Positions 33,233 to 41,589 of a stretch of 64,000 nucleotides of DNA are shown here, in pieces. Under the pieces are notes generated by a model. That model saw nothing but the letters and a program-made list of their open reading frames with translations, had not been told where the DNA came from and searched no databases. Each line of letters begins with the position of its first letter. Position 1 is the first letter of the stretch. Both the position numbers and the translations under genes were made by a program. The DNA is from Vibrio sp. SCSIO 43137 (GTDB lineage: Bacteria; Pseudomonadota; Gammaproteobacteria; Enterobacterales; Vibrionaceae), in assembly GCF_028201475.1 (NCBI RefSeq), contig NZ_CP116383.1, positions 1,364,001 to 1,428,000 of the forward strand. Reading direction: 5' to 3'.

Positions 33233-33353
33233 ATCTATATTCGCTAGTTACGTTTTTATCTTCGACAGAGCTTATCCTAGTGAGTATGAACAAAACCTGA
33301 ATAAGATAACAGATGCAAACAGGTTAATTGCGCTGCTGCGCATCTGATTGTGG

Positions 33354-35093
33354 TTATCGGCTTGTCAGTTCATCATCAAATATTTTGTCCCTGAGCTTCC
33401 AGAAGCGGCCTGATTTACGGGCGATAATAAATAGAGGAAGCCTGAATCTGTGCTGGTTGCTGACTACCTTAGTGGGAGAACTTTCTGTAAATGGTCTGTG
33501 ATGATCGGCTAGGTGAGGGCGGACAAACTTCTTCTCGAAAGCCAACTTCTGATTTTTGCTGCTTAGAGACCAAAACTCATGAACTTGCGCGTTATCGTCA
33601 CCAATATAAGTGACCCTAAGTTGGTTTTTGCCGGACTTATCTTTAATGGTGGACAGCTGCATATCGCGACACTCAAACACCAGTGCATCTTTCAGGTTGA
33701 GGGCTTCTTTTAACTTCTTATCCGGATCCACTAAGGTGGCATCACACTCGTGGCAGATTCGGGCGGCGATATCATTGTCTGCACCACAGTCGTTGCAATA
33801 TTTTGCCCTGAAGCGGTAGCCGCAATGTTCCCGCGTGCCGTCTTCTTCTTCAAAATAGCCCTGACAGCGGCGGCCAAAGTGTTCCAGCAGGAAGCCGTTG
33901 CTGTCCAGTTTTCCCCAGAAGTTATTGTTAAAGCCGCAGGCGGGGCAGGGAACCGTGACAATGTCACTATCGCTGTCCGGTTTCGGGTTGCCTACTTCCG
34001 GCTGATAAAGGTCGTAGTTGTTGCCGGCATAATCCAGCACCAGACAGTCGGTTTTCCCTTCCGACAGACGCAAACCACGGCCGACAATCTGCTGATACAG
34101 GCTGATGGATTCTGTCGGGCGCAGAATGGCAATCAGATCAACATGGGGGGCATCAAATCCGGTGGTGAGTACCGATACGTTAACCAGATAACGATATTCC
34201 CGCTGTTTAAATCGTTTGATAATTAAGTCCCGCTCCGGCCCCGGAGTATCGCCAATAACAATGGCGGACTCTTCTTGCGGAAGCAGGCTGAGAATTTCCT
34301 GAGCATGCCTGACGGTAGCGGCAAAGATCATTACTCCTTGTCGCTGTTTGCTCTGTTCAATTATCTGGCGGACGATTTGCGGTGTTGCTCGTTTCGACTG
34401 CTCAATCACCATATCCAGTTCCGACTCTTTATAACGTCCGGTATTGGCTGGTTTTAGCTGAGAGAAGTCATAGCTTAACGTGGGGGCATCAATCAGCTCT
34501 GCCGGAGTCAAAAAGCCTTCATCCAGCAGATAGCGGATTGGCAGCTCAAAAATACAGTCGCGGAAAAAGCGTTTCTCTTCTGTGCGCACTTGTCCCCTTG
34601 TGTGGTACTGATAAATCCAGCCCATTCCCAACCGGTAAGGTGTGGCGGTCAATCCAAGTACTTTAATTCCGGGGTTAAGCTCAGTCAGGTGGCTAATCAC
34701 TTTCTGATAGCTACTTTTCTTATCATCTGGCACACGGTGGCACTCATCGATAACCAGCAGGGAAAACTGATTAGCAAAGGCGTCCAGATTTCGCACTACC
34801 GACTGTACCGAGGCAAACACAACCTGCTGGTCGGTCTCTTTTCTGCCCAGACCCGCTGAGAATATCGAGCCTTTTAGTCCGTATCCTTCATATTTAGCAT
34901 GGTTCTGCTCTACCAGTTCTTTTACATGAGCCAGTACCAGCACCCGCCCTTTGGCTAAGCGCGCCAGTTCAGCGATAACAAGGCTTTTTCCTGCGCCGGT
35001 AGGCAGTACGATGACAGCAGGCGTACTCTGTTTGCGGAAGTAGTGAACCACCGCTTTTACGGAGTCGGCCTGGTAGGGTCTGAGTGTATACAT
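33354..35093 (-). CDS. radD: RadD (YejH), SF2 DNA repair ATPase
   Basis: 579-residue superfamily 2 helicase-like protein that helps recombination and double-strand break repair with RecA in E. coli. Motifs: Q-like TLRPYQADSV at the start, Walker A LPTGAGKS (about 34), DECH box VIDECHRV (about 126), GLTATPYRLG and motif VI QIVGRGLRLSEGK. Four cysteine pairs in the C-terminal third (CPACGF, CNDCGAD, CHECDATL and CQGYF) suggest a zinc domain, as in the E. coli protein. I prefer ATG 35093 to a Met nine codons earlier. Confidence 0.93.
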   Translation of the reverse strand: MYTLRPYQADSVKAVVHYFRKQSTPAVIVLPTGAGKSLVIAELARLAKGRVLVLAHVKELVEQNHAKYEGYGLKGSIFSAGLGRKETDQQVVFASVQSVVRNLDAFANQFSLLVIDECHRVPDDKKSSYQKVISHLTELNPGIKVLGLTATPYRLGMGWIYQYHTRGQVRTEEKRFFRDCIFELPIRYLLDEGFLTPAELIDAPTLSYDFSQLKPANTGRYKESELDMVIEQSKRATPQIVRQIIEQSKQRQGVMIFAATVRHAQEILSLLPQEESAIVIGDTPGPERDLIIKRFKQREYRYLVNVSVLTTGFDAPHVDLIAILRPTESISLYQQIVGRGLRLSEGKTDCLVLDYAGNNYDLYQPEVGNPKPDSDSDIVTVPCPACGFNNNFWGKLDSNGFLLEHFGRRCQGYFEEEDGTREHCGYRFRAKYCNDCGADNDIAARICHECDATLVDPDKKLKEALNLKDALVFECRDMQLSTIKDKSGKNQLRVTYIGDDNAQVHEFWSLSSKNQKLAFEKKFVRPHLADHHRPFTESSPTKVVSNQHRFRLPLFIIARKSGRFWKLRDKIFDDELTSR

Positions 35094-35172
35094 CTGAGTT
35101 AAAAGTGTGAAATAGCTCAACTAATAAAGGGAAAGCGATTATACTACCCCACTTGATAAAAAAGAGGTAATC

Positions 35173-35868
35173 ATGCGTCTGGATAAATTTTTGTGTGATG
35201 CGCTGGGGGCAACCCGTAAAGAAGCGACAAAGATCATTAAAAGTGGTGATGTCACCGTCAATGAGCAGGTACAGAAAAGCGGTTCTTATAAGGTGACCGA
35301 GAGCTGCATTGTTGAGTGGCAGGGCAGGGAAGTGGCTAAGCAGGGGCCAAGATATATTATGCTGTTTAAGCCGGAAGGTTTTGTCTGCTCTCACGAAGAT
35401 GGTTTTAATCACACAGCATTTGCTCTGCTGGATGAAGTGAAGATGGAAAAGCTCCACTTTGCAGGCCGGCTGGATGTGGATACCACAGGCCTTGTATTGA
35501 TTACCGATGACGGTAAATGGTCCCATAAGATCACCTCACCTAAACATAAATGCGAAAAGACCTACCGGGTATGGCTGGCTGATCCTGTTCAGGACAGTTA
35601 CGCAGAGCAGTTTAAAAACGGTATCGAGTTAAGAAACGAGCGCGAAGCCACTCTGCCTGCTGAACTAGAGATCATTGACGAGCATCAGGTGCTGTTGACC
35701 ATCACTGAAGGTAAGTACCATCAGGTAAAACGTATGTTTGCTGCGCTGGGCAACAAAGTAGAAGCTCTGCATCGTGAGCGCATCGGCGCCATTGAGCTGG
35801 ATGAAGAGCTTGAACCGGGCGAGTACCGCTATCTGACTGAAGAAGAAATTAACTCTGTTTGGGGCTGA
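35173..35868 (+). CDS. rsuA: RsuA, 16S rRNA pseudouridine-516 synthase
   Basis: Makes the single pseudouridine of 16S rRNA (position 516 in E. coli). 231 residues: S4 RNA-binding domain (MRLDKFLCDALGATRKEATKIIKSG), then the RsuA catalytic core with GRLDVDTTGLVLITDDG holding the catalytic Asp (about residue 102), and KYHQVKRMFAALGNKVEALHRERIG. It is divergent from radD with a 79-bp gap, as in E. coli. Confidence 0.95.
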   Translation: MRLDKFLCDALGATRKEATKIIKSGDVTVNEQVQKSGSYKVTESCIVEWQGREVAKQGPRYIMLFKPEGFVCSHEDGFNHTAFALLDEVKMEKLHFAGRLDVDTTGLVLITDDGKWSHKITSPKHKCEKTYRVWLADPVQDSYAEQFKNGIELRNEREATLPAELEIIDEHQVLLTITEGKYHQVKRMFAALGNKVEALHRERIGAIELDEELEPGEYRYLTEEEINSVWG

Positions 35869-35951
35869 TTTTTTGTAACATTTGTCAAACTAAAGATTAA
35901 GATGTTAAATAATTTTTTGCTTTTTAACATTCAACCCATTTCTGGAGGCGT

Positions 35952-37145
35952 ATGACTCAGAGTCAAACTACCCAACTCAGCCTGCTTGTTTTCTTAATAC
36001 TGGGCGCTATCAGTGCCCTGACTCCTCTGGCGATTGATATGTATCTGCCTGCAATGCCCAGCATTGCCCGTGAACTCGGCGTAGAGCCGGGTGCGGTTCA
36101 GATTACCCTGACCACTTATACCGCAGGTTTTGCTATCGGCCAGCTACTGCATGGGCCGTTATCCGACAGCTATGGCCGCCGGCCTGTTCTGCTGACGGGA
36201 ATACTGCTGTTTGCCGTCGGCTCCATTGTATGCGCCATCTCAACGGATATTGAGTCACTTACCTATATCCGTGCAGCTCAGGGTTTTGCCGGTGCCGCGG
36301 CAGCGGTCATTATTCAGGCTGTGGTCAGGGATATGTTTGACCGGGAAGACTTCGCCCGTACCATGTCTTTTATCACTCTGGTGATGATGGTTGCTCCACT
36401 GATTGCGCCTATGCTGGGCGGACATCTTGCTGAATGGTTTGGCTGGCGTTCTATTTTTTGGGTTCTGACTCTGTTCTCTGGTTTAGTTATTCTCTCTGTA
36501 TTGTGGAAGATCCCGGAAACGCTGGCCGCGGAGAACCGGCAGCCGCTGCGCTTCAAGACTACCATGCAGAATTACGCCCGCTTATGCACCAACCCTATTG
36601 CTATCGGGCTGATCTTTTCCGGCGCTTTCTCTTTTTCCGGTATGTTTGCTTTTCTGACGGCAGGTTCGTTTGTTTATATCGATATATACGGTGTAGACCC
36701 GTCGGATTTCGGTTATCTGTTCGGCCTTAATATTATCTGTCTGACTCTGATGACCACCATTAATGGCCGTATCGTTAAAAAGATGGGTTCGAAGTGGATG
36801 CTGGCATTCGGCATTTCTGTTCAGTTAATTGCCGGTATAGCGCTGTTTTTCGGCTGGATGGCAGACATAGGTTTATGGGGCATTGTGCCTTTTGTTATGC
36901 TTTATATCGGAACTATGTCCACAATCGGTAGTAACTCTATGGCGTTACTGCTATCTAATTATCCGGGCATGGCGGGTACGGCTTCATCACTGGCAGGAAC
37001 CCTGAGATTCGGTACCGGTTCTCTGGTTGGTGTTCTGGTGGCTATGTTACCGAGTAACAGTGCCTGGCCGATGATACTTGTAATGACAATGTGTGCTGTA
37101 TTATCAGCCTCACTCTATTGGTTTTTAGGAAGAAAGGTTTCATGA
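35952..37145 (+). CDS. bcr: Bcr/CflA-family multidrug efflux transporter
   Basis: Major facilitator exporter of 397 residues with twelve membrane helices. The family start is LGAISALTPLAIDMYLPAMPSIA, followed by motif A-like GPLSDSYGRRPVLLTG after TM2. Relatives expel bicyclomycin, sulfonamides and cysteine. Position next to rsuA agrees with E. coli bcr. Its stop overlaps the next start by 4 nt (ATGA). Confidence 0.9.
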   Translation: MTQSQTTQLSLLVFLILGAISALTPLAIDMYLPAMPSIARELGVEPGAVQITLTTYTAGFAIGQLLHGPLSDSYGRRPVLLTGILLFAVGSIVCAISTDIESLTYIRAAQGFAGAAAAVIIQAVVRDMFDREDFARTMSFITLVMMVAPLIAPMLGGHLAEWFGWRSIFWVLTLFSGLVILSVLWKIPETLAAENRQPLRFKTTMQNYARLCTNPIAIGLIFSGAFSFSGMFAFLTAGSFVYIDIYGVDPSDFGYLFGLNIICLTLMTTINGRIVKKMGSKWMLAFGISVQLIAGIALFFGWMADIGLWGIVPFVMLYIGTMSTIGSNSMALLLSNYPGMAGTASSLAGTLRFGTGSLVGVLVAMLPSNSAWPMILVMTMCAVLSASLYWFLGRKVS

Positions 37146-37792
37146 CCTGTTACTATATTGAAATACAAAATGTAGTGAATAGCGCGTTAAGCGAGATTCA
37201 GCAGCAACATAAAAAAGGCCGGTTGGTAAACTCTCCGGTCAGCAATACCCACTTTCTGGTTCGCTGGGTAAGTAAGCACCTTAAATCACAGACCTTTGAT
37301 CGCTGTGTTGTCGACGATTTAAAACGTTGGCAGAAAATGGGGCGTAGTAAGGGAACTCAGTCTGAGCTGATGTTTACCTTTGAAAATATCTCTCGTTTTT
37401 ATGGTCAGTTTTTACCAGTAGATGAAGCGCCAAAGCCGGTTCTGGACTCTCAGATTAATGAGTTTCTGGATCAGCTTTATGATAAAGGCTGGAGCTACTG
37501 TTCAGAATATGAAGTGACTGAAAAAGTGCAGGTTTATACCGAAGGGGATAACTCTCTGGTACTGTGTGCAAAGCAGTGCGACGACTGCTTTGAAGGCGGC
37601 AGTGAGCTGGTGAAACCAATGAGTTTTTACGTTCGTGGCAACCACGCTGAGTTTATTAAACTGGCCACGGATGCTGGCTTTTTGCTGCATAAGCGAACCA
37701 AGTATAAATCTCTGGTGAAATATCACGGCGAGTATCTGCTGTTTCCTAACAATGCCGGAAATCAGCTGGCTGAAATCCCAATCGGCTTTTAA
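37142..37792 (+). CDS. DUF2913-like protein
   Basis: 216-residue soluble protein. VNSALSEIQQQHKKGRLVNSP, SNTHFLVRWVSKHLK, DRCVVDDLKRWQKMGRSKG fit what I remember of DUF2913, a family found mostly in vibrios with no known function. The ATG at 37142 overlaps the bcr stop, suggesting coupled translation. It ends 1 nt before the converging SDR gene. Confidence 0.7.
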   Translation: MTCYYIEIQNVVNSALSEIQQQHKKGRLVNSPVSNTHFLVRWVSKHLKSQTFDRCVVDDLKRWQKMGRSKGTQSELMFTFENISRFYGQFLPVDEAPKPVLDSQINEFLDQLYDKGWSYCSEYEVTEKVQVYTEGDNSLVLCAKQCDDCFEGGSELVKPMSFYVRGNHAEFIKLATDAGFLLHKRTKYKSLVKYHGEYLLFPNNAGNQLAEIPIGF

Positions 37793-37793
37793 T

Positions 37794-39242
37794 TCAGGCT
37801 CTGTTTTTCAGGGCGGCGGCTTTACGGTCGATCGCCCTGACCATTCCTCGGAATATAAACAGGTGCGCAGGCATCATAGCGAACCAGTAGAGTAGTCCCC
37901 TGAATCCGGCAGGGTGCCACCACGCCCGCACATCCAACTCTCTGTAATCACCGTGATCTGTTATGGTGCATTCCAGTCGTCCTAAACCGGGCGCTTTCAT
38001 ACCGAATAGCAATGACAAGAACCGATTCTTTTTGCAGCGGATCACTTTCCATGAGTCGATATGGTCACCGATTTTAAGTTCCGGCCCGGCCGGAGAGCGC
38101 CTTTTGGGCAGGCCTCCGCCAAAAAAGATATCCAGCCACTCCCGTGTACGCCATAGTGAGTTGGCAAAGAAGTAGCCTTCTTTCTTGCTGCCTATCTGTT
38201 TAACTACCTGCCATAACTCTTCGCTACTCAACTGGGTTTTTATAGAAGAACCGGCGTTTTTGGCGTAATAGCCATAGCCGGGCTGCCAGCGTTTTAAGGC
38301 GGCAGAGTCGTAACCCCAGATATTGCTTCTTACAAACTCACCCTCTGAACGGATTGAACTGAATACCGCATCTTTATAGCGGATTAATATTTGCGGGTAT
38401 TTGGTTCTGATGGCTTGTGAGTCGGCAATATAGTCGTGTTCCAGTCCGGCAAGTAATGCTCTGCCGATATTGGACGGGACAGAAGTGACTAAGCCCAGCC
38501 AGTATGAGGCCATTTTAGGTGTCAGTAGTGAAGTCGAAACCAGCCTCAGCGGGCGGTTAACAGCCTCACAAATCACAGCAAACTGGTCACGGTAGCTAAG
38601 TACATCAGGGCCGCCCACTTCGTAGTAGAGATGCTCGGTCGGGGACTCTTCGAGCTGGGCAAGCAGATAATGATTAAGGTTTTCTAGTGCAATGGGGTTG
38701 GCTTTTGAATCCACCCATTTAGGTGCAATGAGTATCGGCAGGTTATAGGTAAAATCCTTCATGATCTCAAACGCGGCAGAACCGGGGCCGATAATCACAC
38801 CAGCACGAAGTTCGGTAACGGGAACACCAGCCTGACGAATGATCTCTCCGGTTTTTTTGCGGGCAATAAGGTGTTCTGAGTTGCCTGTCTGAGGCTGGAT
38901 AGCACTCAGGTAAACCACATGCTTTACCTCACTTTGAGCCAGTGCATCTCTGAAGTTATTGGCAAGAGAGATTTCATAGTCGAGAAAGTCATGGCCGTGA
39001 GCCATACCATGGACAAGAAAGAAGACTAAGTCATGCCCTAGTACAACCTTTTCGGTTTCCTCTTTATCAACCAGATCCAGATAGCAAATGGCCAGATTGT
39101 CATCGGGTTTTACCCGCGCTTTCAGATAATCGATGTTCCTTGAAGCCGCAGTGACCTTGTGTCCTTCAGATAGTAATAGGGGAATAAGCTGGGATCCGAC
39201 ATAACCGGAAGCACCAAGTACCAATATTTTTTTCTGTTCCAT
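37794..39242 (-). CDS. SDR-type NAD(P)-binding protein with DUF2867 domain
   Basis: 482 residues in two parts. The N-terminal half is an extended short-chain dehydrogenase/NmrA-like fold with the Rossmann motif VLGASGYVGSQLIPLLLSEGH (about residues 6-26) and a PVTELRAGVIIGPGS segment. The C-terminal third (from about 320) matches the DUF2867 domain seen in proteins of this build. No classical YxxxK is obvious, so it may bind rather than convert its ligand. Divergent from the MATE gene. Confidence 0.8.
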   Translation of the reverse strand: MEQKKILVLGASGYVGSQLIPLLLSEGHKVTAASRNIDYLKARVKPDDNLAICYLDLVDKEETEKVVLGHDLVFFLVHGMAHGHDFLDYEISLANNFRDALAQSEVKHVVYLSAIQPQTGNSEHLIARKKTGEIIRQAGVPVTELRAGVIIGPGSAAFEIMKDFTYNLPILIAPKWVDSKANPIALENLNHYLLAQLEESPTEHLYYEVGGPDVLSYRDQFAVICEAVNRPLRLVSTSLLTPKMASYWLGLVTSVPSNIGRALLAGLEHDYIADSQAIRTKYPQILIRYKDAVFSSIRSEGEFVRSNIWGYDSAALKRWQPGYGYYAKNAGSSIKTQLSSEELWQVVKQIGSKKEGYFFANSLWRTREWLDIFFGGGLPKRRSPAGPELKIGDHIDSWKVIRCKKNRFLSLLFGMKAPGLGRLECTITDHGDYRELDVRAWWHPAGFRGLLYWFAMMPAHLFIFRGMVRAIDRKAAALKNRA

Positions 39243-39339
39243 TTAAGACGAGTTCCTTTTTTATGGTGATTGATGCGTATTGGGCGTAGAATGCCATTTA
39301 ATCCCGTCCGGCAGCTTCTTTCCCTTCATTGAGGTCTTA

Positions 39340-40719
39340 ATGAACAATACCTTATCACTAGTTTACCAGCATACAAAAGGCGATTTTCTGCGTCGTCTGT
39401 TTGCTATTGCCCTGCCAATAGCACTGCAGAATATAATGTTCTCCAGCCGTGGTCTGGTGGATGTACTGATGCTGGGTCAGTTAGGTGAAGCAGATATTGC
39501 CGCTGTAGGGGTGGCCAGCCGGGCCATGTTTGTGACCACCATTATGCTGGTGGGGGTAAACACAGGCGGTGCTTTGTTAACGGCGCAGTACTGGGGGGCA
39601 GGTAACAGAGATGGCGTGCGCGCGAGTACCGCCCTGACCTGGGTAATTGCTAACCTGTTTGCCCTGTTAACGGTTGTCCTGTTTATGATGTTTCCTGAGC
39701 AGGTTATGGGGCTGGCAACGGATTCCGCAGAAGTAACTCAACTTGGCAGTGAATACATTGTTATCACCTCATTAAGTATGTTTGCCGTTGCTTGTGTCAG
39801 CAGTATGGCGGTTGGCTTAAGGGCCATGCATAAGCCGGGCATCAGTACCTTTTTTAGTGGTATCGGCATTCTTTCCAATGTGTTTCTTAACTGGGTTCTT
39901 ATTTTCGGTAATCTTGGTATGCCGGCGCTGGGCATTAAGGGCGCGGCTATTGCCACTGTGATGAGTGGTGCCATTGAGATTGTCTGTCTGTACTACTATC
40001 TCTACTCCAGAGATAATTTGCTCGCTTTCAGGTTATGCGATATCCGTGTCGCTATGCAGGGTACTAAGGTTTATCGCTTTCTGAAACTCTCTCTTCCCAC
40101 CACCTTTAACTTCTTTATCTGGGCTGCCGGTATGTTTACTTATCATGCCATTATGGGCCAGACAGGGGTGCAGGGTTTGACTGCGCTCTCTGTTATGACG
40201 CCGGTAGACTCTATTGCCTTAAGCCTGCTAATAGGAACCTCTAATGCCGCCGCAGTATTAACGGGAAATCAGATCGGGGCAAAACGTTATGATGCCGTCT
40301 ATTACCAGTCAGTCGGTTTGCTGTTTTTAAGCATCGGCCTTGGTTTTTGTGTCGCTATTCTGCTTTATCTGGTGCAGATACCCATTCTGGACTCGTTCAG
40401 CGCCCTGACTGCTGAAACCCGCCAACTGGCGGATAAATTTATGTTGGTACTTTGTGTTGCTATGGTTATTCGTTCGATTCCCCTTACCTTGGTTGTCGGG
40501 GTATTAAGAGCGGGAGGCGATGTTAAGTACTGTTTGTATCAGGATATGATCACTCAGTGGTTTATCGGTATTCCCGTTGCGGCGGCCGCAGCGATTTACT
40601 TCGGTATCCGGCCTGAATGGGTATACGCTCTATTTTTGCTTGAAGAGGTGATTAAGTGCTTTACCGCCATCGCCCGGCTAAGAAGTAAAAAGTGGATTCG
40701 CAACCTTATTGAGCATTAA
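39340..40719 (+). CDS. MATE-family efflux transporter
   Basis: Na+ or H+-driven exporter of 459 residues with twelve membrane helices in two related halves. RRLFAIALPIALQNIMFSSRGLVDVLMLGQLGEADIAAVG is the typical first half start; LKLSLPTTFNFFIWAAG begins the second. I use ATG 39340 (GAGG upstream, and the family start) rather than an in-frame start at 39280. Confidence 0.88.
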   Translation: MNNTLSLVYQHTKGDFLRRLFAIALPIALQNIMFSSRGLVDVLMLGQLGEADIAAVGVASRAMFVTTIMLVGVNTGGALLTAQYWGAGNRDGVRASTALTWVIANLFALLTVVLFMMFPEQVMGLATDSAEVTQLGSEYIVITSLSMFAVACVSSMAVGLRAMHKPGISTFFSGIGILSNVFLNWVLIFGNLGMPALGIKGAAIATVMSGAIEIVCLYYYLYSRDNLLAFRLCDIRVAMQGTKVYRFLKLSLPTTFNFFIWAAGMFTYHAIMGQTGVQGLTALSVMTPVDSIALSLLIGTSNAAAVLTGNQIGAKRYDAVYYQSVGLLFLSIGLGFCVAILLYLVQIPILDSFSALTAETRQLADKFMLVLCVAMVIRSIPLTLVVGVLRAGGDVKYCLYQDMITQWFIGIPVAAAAAIYFGIRPEWVYALFLLEEVIKCFTAIARLRSKKWIRNLIEH

Positions 40720-40917
40720 CTCTTTACCTGTCGGCGATTTGAGCAGAAAGGTGCTATTTTTTTCGTTTTGCAAAAAAAATTAGTCAAAATAGGACACGAA
40801 TCGTTCAGTTTTTCATATTCAATTTAAATAGTGTGATCAGCTATTCAAAACACTTTGAGATTGTGCGGTTTTAGTGTAGATTCACATACCCAATTTGGAA
40901 TTGTTGAGAGTGATTTA

Positions 40918-41589
40918 ATGCTTAAACTTGTCAACCTGAGTAAAGGTTATGTTGATGGAGGTGAGTTCCATCCTGTACTTCAGGGCGCAGACTTAGTATT
41001 AAATCAGGGTGACCAACTGGCACTGATGGGAGAGAGCGGTTCAGGCAAAAGTACTCTGCTCAACCTGATTGCCGGTCTGGATGTCGCTGACAGCGGTGAT
41101 ATCACCTTTCCTGACTTCGATATGAATGACAGTTCTGAAGTAAAAAAGACCGCCTACCGCCGCAATAATATCGGCCATATCTTCCAGCAATATAACCTGC
41201 TACCGACTCTTAACATTGCCGACAATATTCGTTTCTGCCGCCAGCTTAAAGGTTTGCCGGAAGATAAAGGTTTATGGCGTCAGATCCTCTCTTCTCTTGA
41301 TCTTATGGCTCTGTTGGGACGTTACCCTGAAGAGGTGTCCGGTGGCCAGCAACAGCGCGCAGCGATCGCAAGGGCGCTTTATATGGAGCCGAAGCTTCTG
41401 CTGGCTGATGAGCCAACTGGTAGCTTAGATGAACGAAATGCCGAAGCGGTAATGCGCCTTCTGACCTCGCTGGCCAAGCAACTTAACACGACGCTGCTTC
41501 TGGTCACTCACAGTGAAAAAGTGGCGCAACATATGAACGGCTGCATCCGCCTTCAGGGAGGGCAGTTGCATGTTATGGCCCGTAGTTAA
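40918..41589 (+). CDS. ABC transporter ATPase (LolD/AttE type)
   Basis: 223-residue ATPase. Walker A GESGSGKST (about residue 39), Q-loop IFQQYNLLP, signature VSGGQQQRAAIARAL (about 138) and Walker B LLLADEPTGSLD. This is the MacB/LolD subgroup that works with FtsX-like permeases. The frame begins at ATG 40918. It overlaps the permease gene by 20 nt. Confidence 0.9.
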   Translation: MLKLVNLSKGYVDGGEFHPVLQGADLVLNQGDQLALMGESGSGKSTLLNLIAGLDVADSGDITFPDFDMNDSSEVKKTAYRRNNIGHIFQQYNLLPTLNIADNIRFCRQLKGLPEDKGLWRQILSSLDLMALLGRYPEEVSGGQQQRAAIARALYMEPKLLLADEPTGSLDERNAEAVMRLLTSLAKQLNTTLLLVTHSEKVAQHMNGCIRLQGGQLHVMARS

